NCBI RefSeq assembly: GCF_019884725.1
Contig: NZ_CP082322.1
Location: forward strand, 1,550,001 to 1,614,000
Direction: 5' to 3'
Length of the DNA: 64,000 bases
Source of the DNA: Leucobacter tenebrionis
GTDB lineage: Bacteria > Actinomycetota > Actinomycetes > Actinomycetales > Microbacteriaceae
Position 1 is the first letter of the stretch. Each line of letters begins with the position of its first letter. The notes below the pieces were generated by a model. The model made no database searches and had not been told where the DNA came from. It saw only the letters and a list, made by a program, of their open reading frames with translations. Shown one piece after another: positions 52,820-61,407 of this stretch. The position numbers and the translations under genes were made by a program.

Positions 52820-54553
52820 TCAGCCCTTGAGGCCCGGGAAATCCTCCTCACGCCACTCGGTCGCGATGCGCTCGCCCGCGGCGTGCGCCGCCTCTTCGCG
52901 CTGCCGCAGCTCGACGCGCCTGATCTTGCCCGAGGTCGTCTTCGGCAGCTCGAAGAACTCGACGCGCCGCACGCGCATGTAGGGCGGCATCGCGACGCGG
53001 GCGTGGGCGAGGATCGCGCGCGCCGTCTCGGCATCGGCGGTCGCGCCGGCGGCGAGCGCGACATAGGCCTTCGTGACGTTGAGTCGGGTGCTGTCAGGGG
53101 CACCCACGACGGCCGCCTCGGCGACGAGCTCATGCTCGATGAGCGCGCTCTCGACCTCGAAGGGCGATACCTTGAAATCGCTCGACTTGAAGATGTCGTC
53201 CGTGCGCCCGACGAAGGTGAGCACGCCCGTCTCGGGATCCCGCTGCGCGACGTCGCCGGTGTGGAAGAAGCCGCCGGCTGTGGCCTTCTCCGTGGCCTCG
53301 GGGTTGCCGAAGTACCCGGGCATGAGGTTCACCGGTTCCGAGGCGAGCCGCAGACAGATCTCGCCCTCGGCGGCCTCCTCGCCGGTCAGGGGGTCGACGA
53401 GCACGGCGTCCACCCCGGGGAGCGGGCTCCCCATCGCGCCGGGCACGATCGGGTCGCCCGGCATGTTGCCGATGAGGCAGGTCGTCTCGGTCTGGCCGTA
53501 GCCGTCGCGGATGTCGAGGCCCCACCACTCGCGGATGCGAGCGATGACCTCGGGATTGAGCGGCTCGCCGGCCGAGACGAGCTCGCGCAGGCCGCGCGGC
53601 TTCCGATCGAGGCGATGCTGGATCAGCATGCGCCACACCGTCGGCGGTGCGCAGAAGGTGTTGACGCCGGCGCGATCGAGTTCGGCGACGAGCGCCTCGG
53701 GGTCGAAGCGCGCCTGGTTCGCCACGAAGACGGTCGCCCCGACCTGCCACGGCCCGAAGAAGCTCGACCAGGCGTGCTTGGCCCAGCCGGGTGCGCTGAT
53801 GACGGAGTGGACGTCGCCGGGGCGCACACCGAGCCACGACATGGTGGTGAGGTGGCCGAGCGGGTAGCTGGTGTGGGAGTGCACGACGATCTTGGGCAGG
53901 CTCGTGGTGCCCGACGTGAAGTAGAGCAGCGCCGGGTCGTCGCTCGCGGTCGTCTTGCGGATCGCGGCGAGCGACGCGGATCGCGATTCCTCATAGCGCA
54001 TCCAGTCGAAGAGCAGTGCGCGGTGATCTCGCGACGCGTTCTCGAGGCCGACACCCACTCCGCGATACTCGCCGGGAACCTCCGTGAACTTCGCCGCGTC
54101 CTCCGCCTCGGCGAAGACCCAGCGCACTCGACCCCGTTCGACGCGGTCCTGCAGCTCGTGCGAGCCGAGCACCACGGAAGTCGGCAGGATGATGACGCCG
54201 ATCTTCAGTGCGGCCAGCATGATCTCCCAGAGCTCGACGCGGTTGCCGAGCATGAGCATCGCGACATCGCCCGGTTTCGCGCCGATGCTCCGCAACCAGT
54301 TGGCCACCTGATCCGAGCGCTGCTTCAGCTCGGCGAAGCTCCGCTTCGTCTCGGAGCCGTCCTCCTCGGAGATCCAGAGCGCCGTCCGGTCGTTGTTCTC
54401 GGCGATCGCATCGAATACGTCGTGCGCCCAGTTGAAGCGCGGACCGACATCGGGCCAGCGGAATTCGGAGCGGGCACGAGCAGGATCTCCCGCGAGGTCG
54501 AGCAACTGGTCGCGGGCCGAGAAGAAGGCGCGCGTGGCGTCGATGTCAGTCAT
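52820..54553 (-). CDS. AMP-dependent acyl-CoA synthetase
   Basis: A 577-residue adenylate-forming enzyme started at the ATG at 54553 (MTDIDATRAFFSARDQLL); the longer frame reaches into the next gene and is noise. The phosphate-binding loop is LLYFTSGTTSLPK (Ser where Gly is usual), and DGYGQTET, FVGRTDDIFKSSDFKVSPFE and the C-terminal Lys in PKTTSGKIRR are present. It resembles ACSM-type medium-chain or benzoate-like acyl-CoA ligases. It is a single leftward gene between the MetE-like and DUF2207 genes. Confidence 0.9.
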   Translation of the reverse strand: MTDIDATRAFFSARDQLLDLAGDPARARSEFRWPDVGPRFNWAHDVFDAIAENNDRTALWISEEDGSETKRSFAELKQRSDQVANWLRSIGAKPGDVAMLMLGNRVELWEIMLAALKIGVIILPTSVVLGSHELQDRVERGRVRWVFAEAEDAAKFTEVPGEYRGVGVGLENASRDHRALLFDWMRYEESRSASLAAIRKTTASDDPALLYFTSGTTSLPKIVVHSHTSYPLGHLTTMSWLGVRPGDVHSVISAPGWAKHAWSSFFGPWQVGATVFVANQARFDPEALVAELDRAGVNTFCAPPTVWRMLIQHRLDRKPRGLRELVSAGEPLNPEVIARIREWWGLDIRDGYGQTETTCLIGNMPGDPIVPGAMGSPLPGVDAVLVDPLTGEEAAEGEICLRLASEPVNLMPGYFGNPEATEKATAGGFFHTGDVAQRDPETGVLTFVGRTDDIFKSSDFKVSPFEVESALIEHELVAEAAVVGAPDSTRLNVTKAYVALAAGATADAETARAILAHARVAMPPYMRVRRVEFFELPKTTSGKIRRVELRQREEAAHAAGERIATEWREEDFPGLKG

Positions 54554-54573
54554 GGTCTCTATTCTGCCCCTCG

Positions 54574-57500
54574 TCAGCGCTTCCTCCGAGCCGCACGGGC
54601 ACGGGATCCGCTTCCGACATCCGCACCTAGCTCTCGCGCATCGGCTTCCGAGGCTCGGCGTCTGAGCACGAGCACGGCCTGCGTGATGACCGCCGCGAGC
54701 ATCAGACCGCCCACAGCGATCCCGAGCCCGCCTCGCGCATCGCTGCCGCTCATCGTGGGCACCGTCCAGAAGAAGAGCACGCACTGCGCGACCGCGGCGA
54801 GAGGGATCGCGACGACGGCGGTCGCGGCGAGCGAGAGGCCGGCCCGGCGGGAGGTGCGCACGACGTATGCGATGACCCCGATCGATGCGGCGATGACGGC
54901 GCCCGCGAGACCCAGCAACATCGTGAATGGGAGCCGGTATCCGGTGAGGTAGCGATCGTACGCGCCCGTGTCGAGTCCCGCGAAGGTGCCCGGGACGAAG
55001 TCGATCCGCGCCCCGAGGTCGGAGCTCAGTCTCAGTTCGTGCTTGCCGAGCCAGGAGTTCACCTCCGGATCGACCTCGAACGGCTCCCCTGACTCCCCAG
55101 CCGCACTCTGCGATCCTGGGCGAGAGCCGACCTCGTCGACGTCGAGCGTCACCACGAGGGCGCCGTCGTCGCGCTGCTCCTCGGAGCCGATCCGCAGGTC
55201 GAAGGCATCACCGTGATCGTCGTAGACCCGGTTCTCATACACCCAGGGCCGCATCCAGTTGCCGTGCTCTCCCGGGTCCTTGCGTCGTTCGTGATCGGAG
55301 GCGATCCACCCCGCGTCGACGATCTCGCCGACCAGGTCGGGAGCGACCGTGAGCTGCACCCGCACGGGCCTCACGGGAGAGCGCCCCTCGAAGTATTCCC
55401 CGGCCGTGGTGTAGAACTCGTCTTCCCAGAACGAGTACCAGGCGGCCCATCGCACCTGCTCGTTCGAGTTCGCCGCTCCGGGGGCATCGACCGCCGCATT
55501 CGTCAGCGTGTACTCGACCTCGACCTCGTGCGATCCGTCGAGCACCTCCTCGAACTGGCTGACCACGGCCAGGCTCTCGCGCTGCGGCAGTTCGCGGAAC
55601 GGGGCGGGCCGGCCGTCGACGCGCACCCCGCCCACCTCGAGCCCCAGATCCTGTCCGAATCTCCTCTCCGGCCATTCGCGAGCGAACTGCGGCACTCGGG
55701 ATCCCGAACCGTCGAAGCGCACGGTACTGGTCTCGGTGACCTGCAACTCGGCACGGCCGTCGCTCGACCGCGACAGCTCGGCCTCGATCTCGAAGCCCTG
55801 CACCTCCGAGTAGAAGGTGCCGGGCAGCTCGTCGTGCCTGGTGACCGGGTCGACGGAGCTGTCGTACGGCGGCGGCTGCGTGGAAACCGCGATGACGGAT
55901 CCGGCGAGCACCGCGACCGCCGCGGCGAGCGCGAGCAGCGCGGGGACCGAGACGAAGTGGTCCGTGCGCCAGCCGCCGGCCGGATCGGGATCGCCCGACT
56001 CGCGCGCGGCCTGGTCCACCACCGCGCGCCCCGCATCACGGGGACTCTCGAAAAGCAGCGCGTACGGCAGCAGAGGGTCGTCGAGCGGGCCCCGATCCCG
56101 CAGCCTCACCGCGCGGGCGTACGCCTCGATGCCCTTGAGCTGCTGCACGCTGAGCGCGCCCTCCCGGGTGAGCGGTCGCGGTCGCCGCACGGCCGCCACC
56201 GTCGCGACGGCCAGCAGCGTCGAGCCCACGACGAAGGCCACCGGCCACCAGACGACCAGCAGGATCACCTGGTGCGACAGCTGCCGCAGGAGCCCCCACT
56301 GCACGAGCGTGATGGCGACAGGCGCGAGCAGGAAGACGTCGCGCACGTAGCTGTCCGGCACCCATCTCAGGCCCCGCGCCTCGACCTCGCCGCCGACCCT
56401 CCACCGTCTCGTCCAGCGCCATGCCGACGGGGTGTTCCCCCACCTGCCGGCGCGTCGGCCGGCCCGAGCCGCTCCCGCGATCCGGCGGGCGCGCTCCTCC
56501 GCGCCGGGGGCTCGCTTCCCGCCGCCGCGTCGCCGCGCCGTCGGCCGCTCAGCCAGGGCATCGACCAGTTCCGCGTGCCGCGGTCTTCCCAGCAGCTGCG
56601 CCGCGAGCTCGGGCGAGAGGTCGTCGGGCGGCTCGCTTCGGGGCACGTACCAGGCCTCGCCCGCGCTGTCGGCCCAGACGATGCGCCTCGCGGCGAGGGA
56701 GAAGAGCAGCAGCAAGCCGAGCACCGCGAGCGGCAGCAGCGGGCCGTAGCTCTGCACCCAGAACAGCGTCGTCTTCGGCGGTTGCGCGAAGGTGCCCTCG
56801 CGGAAGCTCGCGTCGATCCAGATGTCGGCGTTGGGCGGAAGGGAGTCGTCGTTGCTGAAGGAGTAGCGCACCCCCGCCGCTGACTCGCCCTCGGGAGACA
56901 GCCACGCGGTGCCGCTGACCAGGAGCCACCCCACATACGCGCGAGGCTGGCGCACGAGAGCCTCGTCGAGCTCGGGAGCCAGAGTGAGCGAGACGTCGAT
57001 GCCCTTGGTCGCCTGCGGCCAGGTGGGCGCGAAGAGCGGCCACGACAGACTGTCGACAGTGCGACCGGTCGCCTCGTCGGTCTCCGGCGCGATGAGATGG
57101 TGCAGCTCATACGCGATCGCGATCCGCGGCTCCCCCTCGAAGCGACCGCCGTCGGCGGGCTCGATGCGCACCGTGGTCGTGGTCGCGGCGCGCTCGACCT
57201 CGGCTTCGACCTCCTCGCCATCGACAGTGACGGCGCCGAGTTCGAACTCGACGTCGTGCCCCCGGAACTCGGTGACGATCGTGCGCTCGACCGCGGCCTC
57301 GGGTCCGTTGCGGAAGTCGGCCGTGTAGCTCTCCTCCACCCGCGACGCGAACGCGCCGTCGGCATCCCGCTCGACGACGTAGTCGATCTCGACGTCGCGC
57401 GCGATCCAGTCGACCTCGTCCACTTCTGCCGAGGCGATCACATCGTCGAAGTCCATGGGCTCGTTGATGACCGGGCCCACCAGCAGGAAGACGCCGACCG

Positions 57501-57735
57501 CCCCGATCAGACCGCAGGCGATCCTGATCATCCATCGCAGCGAGACCCCGCCCACCGCGCGCAGCCTCGCCTCGACGGCGGTGAGCACGCCCGCGAGCCA
57601 TCTGAACAGCGCGGTGTGCTCGGGCTGCGGATCGGGGATCCGGCCCGTGTTCAGCAGCTCGGGATCGGACCCCTCCAGGTCGAAGGGATCGGACTCATGC
57701 CGCCCCTCGCTGCTCGCTCCCCGTGCTCCGCGCAT
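54574..57735 (-). CDS. Large DUF2207-type membrane protein with two ectodomains
   Basis: A 1053-residue protein. Membrane segments are visible near residues 69-88 (IRIACGLIGAVGVFLLVGPV), about 330-350, about 475-525 (several), about 610-635, and in the C-terminal 130 residues (three or four). Two large extracellular-type regions, about 90-320 and 640-920, both have the DUF2207 pattern of beta-rich, acidic sequence, for example FEGEPRIAIAYELHHLIAP in the first and FREGT or WYSFWEDEFYTTAG in the second. So the usual single-domain plan appears duplicated. The role of this family is unknown; envelope sensing or stress is a guess. Confidence 0.78.
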   Translation of the reverse strand: MRGARGASSEGRHESDPFDLEGSDPELLNTGRIPDPQPEHTALFRWLAGVLTAVEARLRAVGGVSLRWMIRIACGLIGAVGVFLLVGPVINEPMDFDDVIASAEVDEVDWIARDVEIDYVVERDADGAFASRVEESYTADFRNGPEAAVERTIVTEFRGHDVEFELGAVTVDGEEVEAEVERAATTTTVRIEPADGGRFEGEPRIAIAYELHHLIAPETDEATGRTVDSLSWPLFAPTWPQATKGIDVSLTLAPELDEALVRQPRAYVGWLLVSGTAWLSPEGESAAGVRYSFSNDDSLPPNADIWIDASFREGTFAQPPKTTLFWVQSYGPLLPLAVLGLLLLFSLAARRIVWADSAGEAWYVPRSEPPDDLSPELAAQLLGRPRHAELVDALAERPTARRRGGGKRAPGAEERARRIAGAARAGRRAGRWGNTPSAWRWTRRWRVGGEVEARGLRWVPDSYVRDVFLLAPVAITLVQWGLLRQLSHQVILLVVWWPVAFVVGSTLLAVATVAAVRRPRPLTREGALSVQQLKGIEAYARAVRLRDRGPLDDPLLPYALLFESPRDAGRAVVDQAARESGDPDPAGGWRTDHFVSVPALLALAAAVAVLAGSVIAVSTQPPPYDSSVDPVTRHDELPGTFYSEVQGFEIEAELSRSSDGRAELQVTETSTVRFDGSGSRVPQFAREWPERRFGQDLGLEVGGVRVDGRPAPFRELPQRESLAVVSQFEEVLDGSHEVEVEYTLTNAAVDAPGAANSNEQVRWAAWYSFWEDEFYTTAGEYFEGRSPVRPVRVQLTVAPDLVGEIVDAGWIASDHERRKDPGEHGNWMRPWVYENRVYDDHGDAFDLRIGSEEQRDDGALVVTLDVDEVGSRPGSQSAAGESGEPFEVDPEVNSWLGKHELRLSSDLGARIDFVPGTFAGLDTGAYDRYLTGYRLPFTMLLGLAGAVIAASIGVIAYVVRTSRRAGLSLAATAVVAIPLAAVAQCVLFFWTVPTMSGSDARGGLGIAVGGLMLAAVITQAVLVLRRRASEADARELGADVGSGSRARAARRKR

Positions 57736-57774
57736 GATCCGAGCCTAGCGACGACCACCGACATCGCTCGCGTC

Positions 57775-58314
57775 TCAACTGCGGAAGACGGTGTGCAGCC
57801 GACGGTCGGCGATCGCGTCGCGCCCACCGAGACCCTCGATCTCGAACAGCACCGCCGTGCCGGCCACCTCGTAGTCGAGCTTGCGGAGCACCTCATGCGC
57901 GGCGGCCAGGGTGCCGCCCGTCGCGAGCACATCGTCGATCACGAGCACGCGGGAGCCGCGAGGGAAATCGGCGTGCGCCTCGACCTCGGCGATGCCGTAC
58001 TCGAGCGAGTATCCGACATTCGCGGCGGGGCGCGGCAGCTTGCCCGCCTTGCGGATCGGCATGAGCCCGGCGCCGCTCGCGTAGGCGGCCGCGCTCGCCA
58101 GCAGGAAGCCGCGGGCCTCGAGGCCGGCGACCACGTCGAACATGCCGCGGAACGGTGCGATGAGAGCGTCGACGGTGGCCCGGAAGGCAGCACCATCGGC
58201 CAGCAGCGGCGTGATGTCGCGGAAGAGGATCCCCGCGCTCGGGTAGTCGGGGATCTCGAGGATCAGCGACTCCGCTCGCTCGAGCTCGGCGCTCGAAGCG
58301 GGGAAGGCGGGCAT
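57775..58314 (-). CDS. apt: Adenine phosphoribosyltransferase
   Basis: A 179-residue purine-salvage enzyme from the ATG at 58314 (MPAFPASSAELERAES); a GTG at 58344 is an alternative start. The PRPP motif is RVLVIDDVLATGGT, and PDYPSAGILFRDITPLLADG and GLEARGFLLASAAAY are characteristic. It converts adenine and PRPP to AMP. It is the last gene before tRNA-Arg, transcribed away from it. Confidence 0.92.
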   Translation of the reverse strand: MPAFPASSAELERAESLILEIPDYPSAGILFRDITPLLADGAAFRATVDALIAPFRGMFDVVAGLEARGFLLASAAAYASGAGLMPIRKAGKLPRPAANVGYSLEYGIAEVEAHADFPRGSRVLVIDDVLATGGTLAAAHEVLRKLDYEVAGTAVLFEIEGLGGRDAIADRRLHTVFRS

Positions 58315-58471
58315 GTTGAGATGGTCGTTCTGGATCTCCGGCACGTGAACCAGGGTAATCGGTGGAGCGGCCGGTCGGCGCGAGCAGAGCGAGTCGCTGA
58401 CTCGAACTGGGAGGCCCGGTCCGCCAGGAAAGACGCGACACGCCCGCGCGACACGATCGGCCGACCCTGAT

Positions 58472-58500
58472 TTGAGGAGCAGACCCGACTCGTGTAATGT
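58472..58500 (+). promoter_or_regulatory. Promoter of tRNA-Arg
   Basis: TTGAGG (58472-58477) and TAATGT (58495-58500) are spaced by 17 bp, 25 bp before the tRNA 5' end, a typical arrangement for a tRNA promoter. Confidence 0.55.
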
Positions 58501-58525
58501 TCTTCTGGTTGGTAAAGCCGACAAT

Positions 58526-58599
58526 GCGCCCCTAGCTCAGCTGGATAGAGCATCTGACTACGGATCAGAAGGTCGGGGGTTCGAATCCCTCGGGGCGCG
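58526..58599 (+). tRNA. tRNA-Arg (anticodon ACG)
   Basis: 74 bases fold as a cloverleaf: acceptor GCGCCCC/GGGGCGC, D arm, anticodon stem TCTGA/TCAGA with loop CTACGGA (anticodon ACG, read by inosine after modification), T loop TTCGAAT. CCA is not encoded. It decodes the CGN arginine family. A hairpin follows at 58607-58638. Confidence 0.93.
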
Positions 58600-58606
58600 C
58601 AGATCT

Positions 58607-58638
58607 GAAGCCCCCGTCGCGATAGCGGCGGGGGCTTC
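58607..58638 (+). terminator. Terminator after tRNA-Arg
   Basis: GAAGCCCCCGTCGC pairs with GCGGCGGGGGCTTC (one G-T pair) around a GATA loop, 8 bases after the tRNA. There is a short TT run. Confidence 0.8.
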
Positions 58639-58706
58639 TTGCTGCACCAAGACTCCATCGTAATCAACTTCGCCGAGCAGGAACGCGACCGAAGTACTCA
58701 GCAGTT

Positions 58707-58960
58707 TTGCCGCTGCTCGCATTTCGTTCAGTGGCCCGGGAGGTCAATGGGCGAGTCGATCTCGCCAAGGTCGATGTTGTGCGCGCTGTCGAGGAGACGG
58801 TGATCCGTGCTGCTGCTCGCGGCGAGCGGGTAGGGAACCCGGCGGCGTATGCAGCAGCGGTGATCGTGCGCAGTCCTGAGCAGTGGGTGGTCGGTGCGGA
58901 ACAGCCGGCTCCGTTCGAGCCGCTGGGGCAGCACATCGAGGGATCGGAGTGGGAGCCCGA
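58707..58960 (+). pseudogene. Unrecognised coding remnant beside tRNA-Arg
   Basis: One frame here reads like a real protein fragment (VDVVRAVEETVIRAAARGER, NPAAYAAAVIVRSPEQW), a pattern seen near the C-termini of helix-rich DNA-binding or replication-type proteins. The frame then changes into arginine-rich nonsense near 58960 where the transporter-ATPase fragment begins in another frame. I cannot name it. No start with a ribosome site is visible. Its position next to a tRNA gene suggests a remnant of an inserted element. Confidence 0.4.
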
Positions 58961-59321
58961 AGGTCACCAACGACGGGATCGCCTTCGGCGGCCTCGTGCT
59001 TCCCGTCGCCGACGAGGTGCGTGCCGCGATCAAGGGCGACCGCGTGACCGTCGGCGTGCACCCCGAGGACCTCACAGTCCATCCCGCGGGCAGCGAGGGC
59101 CTCAGTGTCACCGCCACCTCATCGAGGAGCTCGGCGCCGACGGCTACCTGCTCGGCTCAGCACCGCTCGTCGGCGAGAATGTTGCGGTGGTCGTGCGCGT
59201 CGACGGCCGTGACCACCCCGAAGAGGAGGAAACGGTCATCGTGCAGCCCTCACCGGAGCGTGTGCACCTGTTCCATGTCGAGACGGGCGACCGCATCGGG
59301 TCGCTCACGCGTCGCGGCTAG
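58955..59321 (+). pseudogene. UgpC/MalK-type sugar ABC ATPase, C-terminal fragment with frameshift
   Basis: In one frame (from about 58955) the sequence gives VTNDGIAFGGLVLPVADEV and DRVTVGVHPEDLTVHP, the regulatory OB-fold part of UgpC/MalK ATPases. Near 59115 the meaning shifts to another frame: HLIEELGADGYLLGS and SPERVHLFHVETGDRIGSL, which is the usual C-terminus. So the whole ATPase domain (about 240 residues) is missing and the remaining tail carries a one- or two-base frameshift. It precedes a sugar ABC operon without its own ATPase, so it is probably the relic of that transporter's partner or of another one. Confidence 0.78.
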
Positions 59322-59327
59322 CCTCTC

Positions 59328-59374
59328 ATGCAGCTTCGCGGGGTCCGAGGTGCTCGGTTCCCGCGAAGCTGCAT
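59328..59374 (+). terminator. Hairpin after the ATPase remnant
   Basis: ATGCAGCTTCGCGGG and CCCGCGAAGCTGCAT pair perfectly (15 bp), 7 bp after the remnant's stop. It probably served as its terminator and would shield the downstream sugar operon. Confidence 0.65.
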
Positions 59375-59490
59375 CTGCGGCGCTCAAAACAGAATCCTGG
59401 GATGTCTCTTCTCTGCGCGGGTGTGCGCAGGCGCTCGGGCCAGGATTCCGCCGAACGGCCCGGCGATCTTGAACCGTTCCAAATCGGGGG

Positions 59491-59520
59491 TTGACGACTG
59501 AGGGCCGTCGCCCCTACGCT
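59491..59520 (+). promoter_or_regulatory. Promoter of the sugar ABC operon
   Basis: TTGACG (59491-59496) and TACGCT (59515-59520) are separated by 18 bp. The LacI-type operator begins at the very next base, as in classical repressed promoters. Confidence 0.6.
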
Positions 59521-59538
59521 ATGTGGACTGGTCCACAT
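59521..59538. promoter_or_regulatory. LacI-family operator
   Basis: ATGTGGAC-TG-GTCCACAT is a near-perfect palindrome directly after the -10 box and 45 bp upstream of the first permease gene. A similar site, with the same promoter placing, lies at 63948-63963 beyond the LacI-type gene. The cluster encodes a LacI-type repressor. Confidence 0.7.
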
Positions 59539-59582
59539 TGGAGTGGCCGATGTGCGCCGCCACTGACTGAAAGGATTGTCAC

Positions 59583-60503
59583 GTGACGTTATCCACCGCC
59601 GCCGCGACGAAGCGCGGCCGAGGAGACGCGGGCCATCGGAAGTTCGCCTACCTCATGGCAACGCCCGCAATGATCCTCTTCATTCTGGTTATCGCCTATC
59701 CGCTCGTACAGGCCCTCGCATACGGCTTCACCAATGCGAGCCTGCTCACCGAGAGCGGTGAGATCATCGGCCTCACCGGGCTGACAGCGCTCCTCTCCGA
59801 CGTCGCCTTCTGGCGCGTAGTCGGGCAGACGCTCATCTTCGTCGCCGGCACGACGGGCGGCTCCTTCATCCTCGCGCTCGCGATGGCGATGGCACTCAAC
59901 ACCCGCATCCGAGCCGTCTCGGCATGGCGCTCGGCGCTGCTGATCCCGTGGCTGCTGCCCGGCGTGGTCGTGTCGTTCCTGTGGGCCTGGATCTTCAACA
60001 CGAACTACGGACTTCTGAACGGCGTCATCGCCTGGTTCGGCGGCGCTGGCGACACCAACTGGCTCGACTCTCCCACGTTCGCGATGATCGCCGTGGTGAT
60101 CGCGAAGATCTGGACCACGTTCCCCTGGATGGCCGTGCTTCTGCTGGCCGCCCTTCAGGGCGTGCCCGAGGAGGTGCACGACGCCGCGGCGGTCGACGGA
60201 GCGAAGGGTTGGAAGAAGCAGTGGCATGTGATCCTGCCTCAGATCAAGCCCGCCATCGCGCTGACACTCCTTCTCGAGGCGATCTGGGGCTTCCAGCACT
60301 TCGAGATCCCCTACGTCATGACGGGCGGCGGCCCGGTGGGCTCCACCACCACACTCGCCGTCGAGCTCTACCAGGCCGCGTTCGAGCGCTTCGACCTCGG
60401 CGAGGCCGGCAGCATCGGCATCGTCTGGACCGCTCTGATGTCCATCCTGGTGGTCGTCTATCTCATCTATACATCACGCCAGGAGCAGGAGGCAAAGCGA
60501 TGA
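59583..60503 (+). CDS. Sugar ABC transporter permease (MalF/UgpA type)
   Basis: A 306-residue permease started at GTG 59583, with AAGGA 7 bases upstream. It has about six membrane segments, and the MalF-like first part ends with YGFTNASLLTE. The EAA loop reads VHDAAAVDGAKGWKKQWHVI. It forms a heterodimer with the next gene, which overlaps it by ATGA. The operon has no ATPase gene, so it depends on a shared ATPase elsewhere. Confidence 0.9.
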   Translation: MTLSTAAATKRGRGDAGHRKFAYLMATPAMILFILVIAYPLVQALAYGFTNASLLTESGEIIGLTGLTALLSDVAFWRVVGQTLIFVAGTTGGSFILALAMAMALNTRIRAVSAWRSALLIPWLLPGVVVSFLWAWIFNTNYGLLNGVIAWFGGAGDTNWLDSPTFAMIAVVIAKIWTTFPWMAVLLLAALQGVPEEVHDAAAVDGAKGWKKQWHVILPQIKPAIALTLLLEAIWGFQHFEIPYVMTGGGPVGSTTTLAVELYQAAFERFDLGEAGSIGIVWTALMSILVVVYLIYTSRQEQEAKR

Positions 60504-61378
60504 CCACCACCAGAATCATTCTGCTGGGCGACAAGAAGCGCAAGCGCCTCCCAGCCCCTAGAACGAAGTGGGGCATGGGTGCCCCCTACACGGCGCTCGC
60601 GATCGTCGGCGCGTTCGCGCTGATCCCAGTCGCCTGGATGATTGTGACCGCGGCCACCTCCGAAGCCGACGTCTTCCAGTTCCCGCAGTCCCTCGCGCGT
60701 GAGTATACGCTCAGCAACTACTGGTTCGTGCTGACCGACCCGACCCTGCTCGGCTTCGTTGCGAACGGCCTGCTCGTGTCCTTCGTTACCTGCTTCTGCA
60801 GCCTGCTGGTCGGCTTCTTCGCGGGATACGCCTTCTCGAAGTTCCGGTTCCGTGGGCGCACGACGATGATGTTCCTGATCCTCACGGCGCAGATGGTGCC
60901 GCAGGTCCTCCTGCTCGTCACGCTCTACACGGCATTTGACCGCGTCGGGATGCTCGACACCTACCTCGCGTTGATCATCTCGTACACCACCTTCACGCTC
61001 CCGCTCTCGGTGATGATGATGAAGAACTCGTTCGACGCGCTGCCGGACGCACTGCTCGAGGCCGCGAGGCTCGACGGTGCGAGCGAGCTGCGCACCATGT
61101 TCAGCGTGATGATGCCCGCGGTGCGCACGCCGATGATCGCGGTCTGCCTGTTCTCATTCATCCGCGCCTGGAACGACCTGCCGTTCGCACTGACGCTCGT
61201 GGATACCGAGCGTCAGACGCTCCCCGCAGGCCTCTCGCTTATGTTTACCGGCGAGTTCCAGAACGCGTACGGAGAGATGATGGCCGCCTCGATCATTACG
61301 TCGCTTCCCGTCGTCATCATCTTCTTCGTCTTGCAGAAGCACTTCGTCAGCGGCGCGCTGACCGGAGCCGTCAAGTGA
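60500..61378 (+). CDS. Sugar ABC transporter permease (MalG/UgpE type)
   Basis: A 292-residue permease, starting at the ATG that overlaps the previous stop. A basic N-terminal tail precedes the first segment (YTALAIVGAFALIPVAWMIV). The EAA loop is LLEAARLDGASELRTMFSVM, and RAWNDLPFALTLV is typical of MalG-like C-terminal parts. It is the second channel subunit of the sugar importer. The following binding-protein gene starts 29 bp after its stop. Confidence 0.91.
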   Translation: MTTTRIILLGDKKRKRLPAPRTKWGMGAPYTALAIVGAFALIPVAWMIVTAATSEADVFQFPQSLAREYTLSNYWFVLTDPTLLGFVANGLLVSFVTCFCSLLVGFFAGYAFSKFRFRGRTTMMFLILTAQMVPQVLLLVTLYTAFDRVGMLDTYLALIISYTTFTLPLSVMMMKNSFDALPDALLEAARLDGASELRTMFSVMMPAVRTPMIAVCLFSFIRAWNDLPFALTLVDTERQTLPAGLSLMFTGEFQNAYGEMMAASIITSLPVVIIFFVLQKHFVSGALTGAVK

Positions 61379-61407
61379 GCCCGGCGCAGCGCGCTGAAGG
61401 AGGAATC

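Noticed and set aside
58472-58663. Small 63-residue frame spanning the tRNA
   Set aside because: Its APLAQLDRASDYGSEGRGFE text is simply the translation of tRNA-Arg, a familiar false protein.
58526-59330. A proven genomic island with attachment sites
   Set aside because: No second copy of the tRNA 3' end and no integrase were found in the window, so only a possible scar is claimed.
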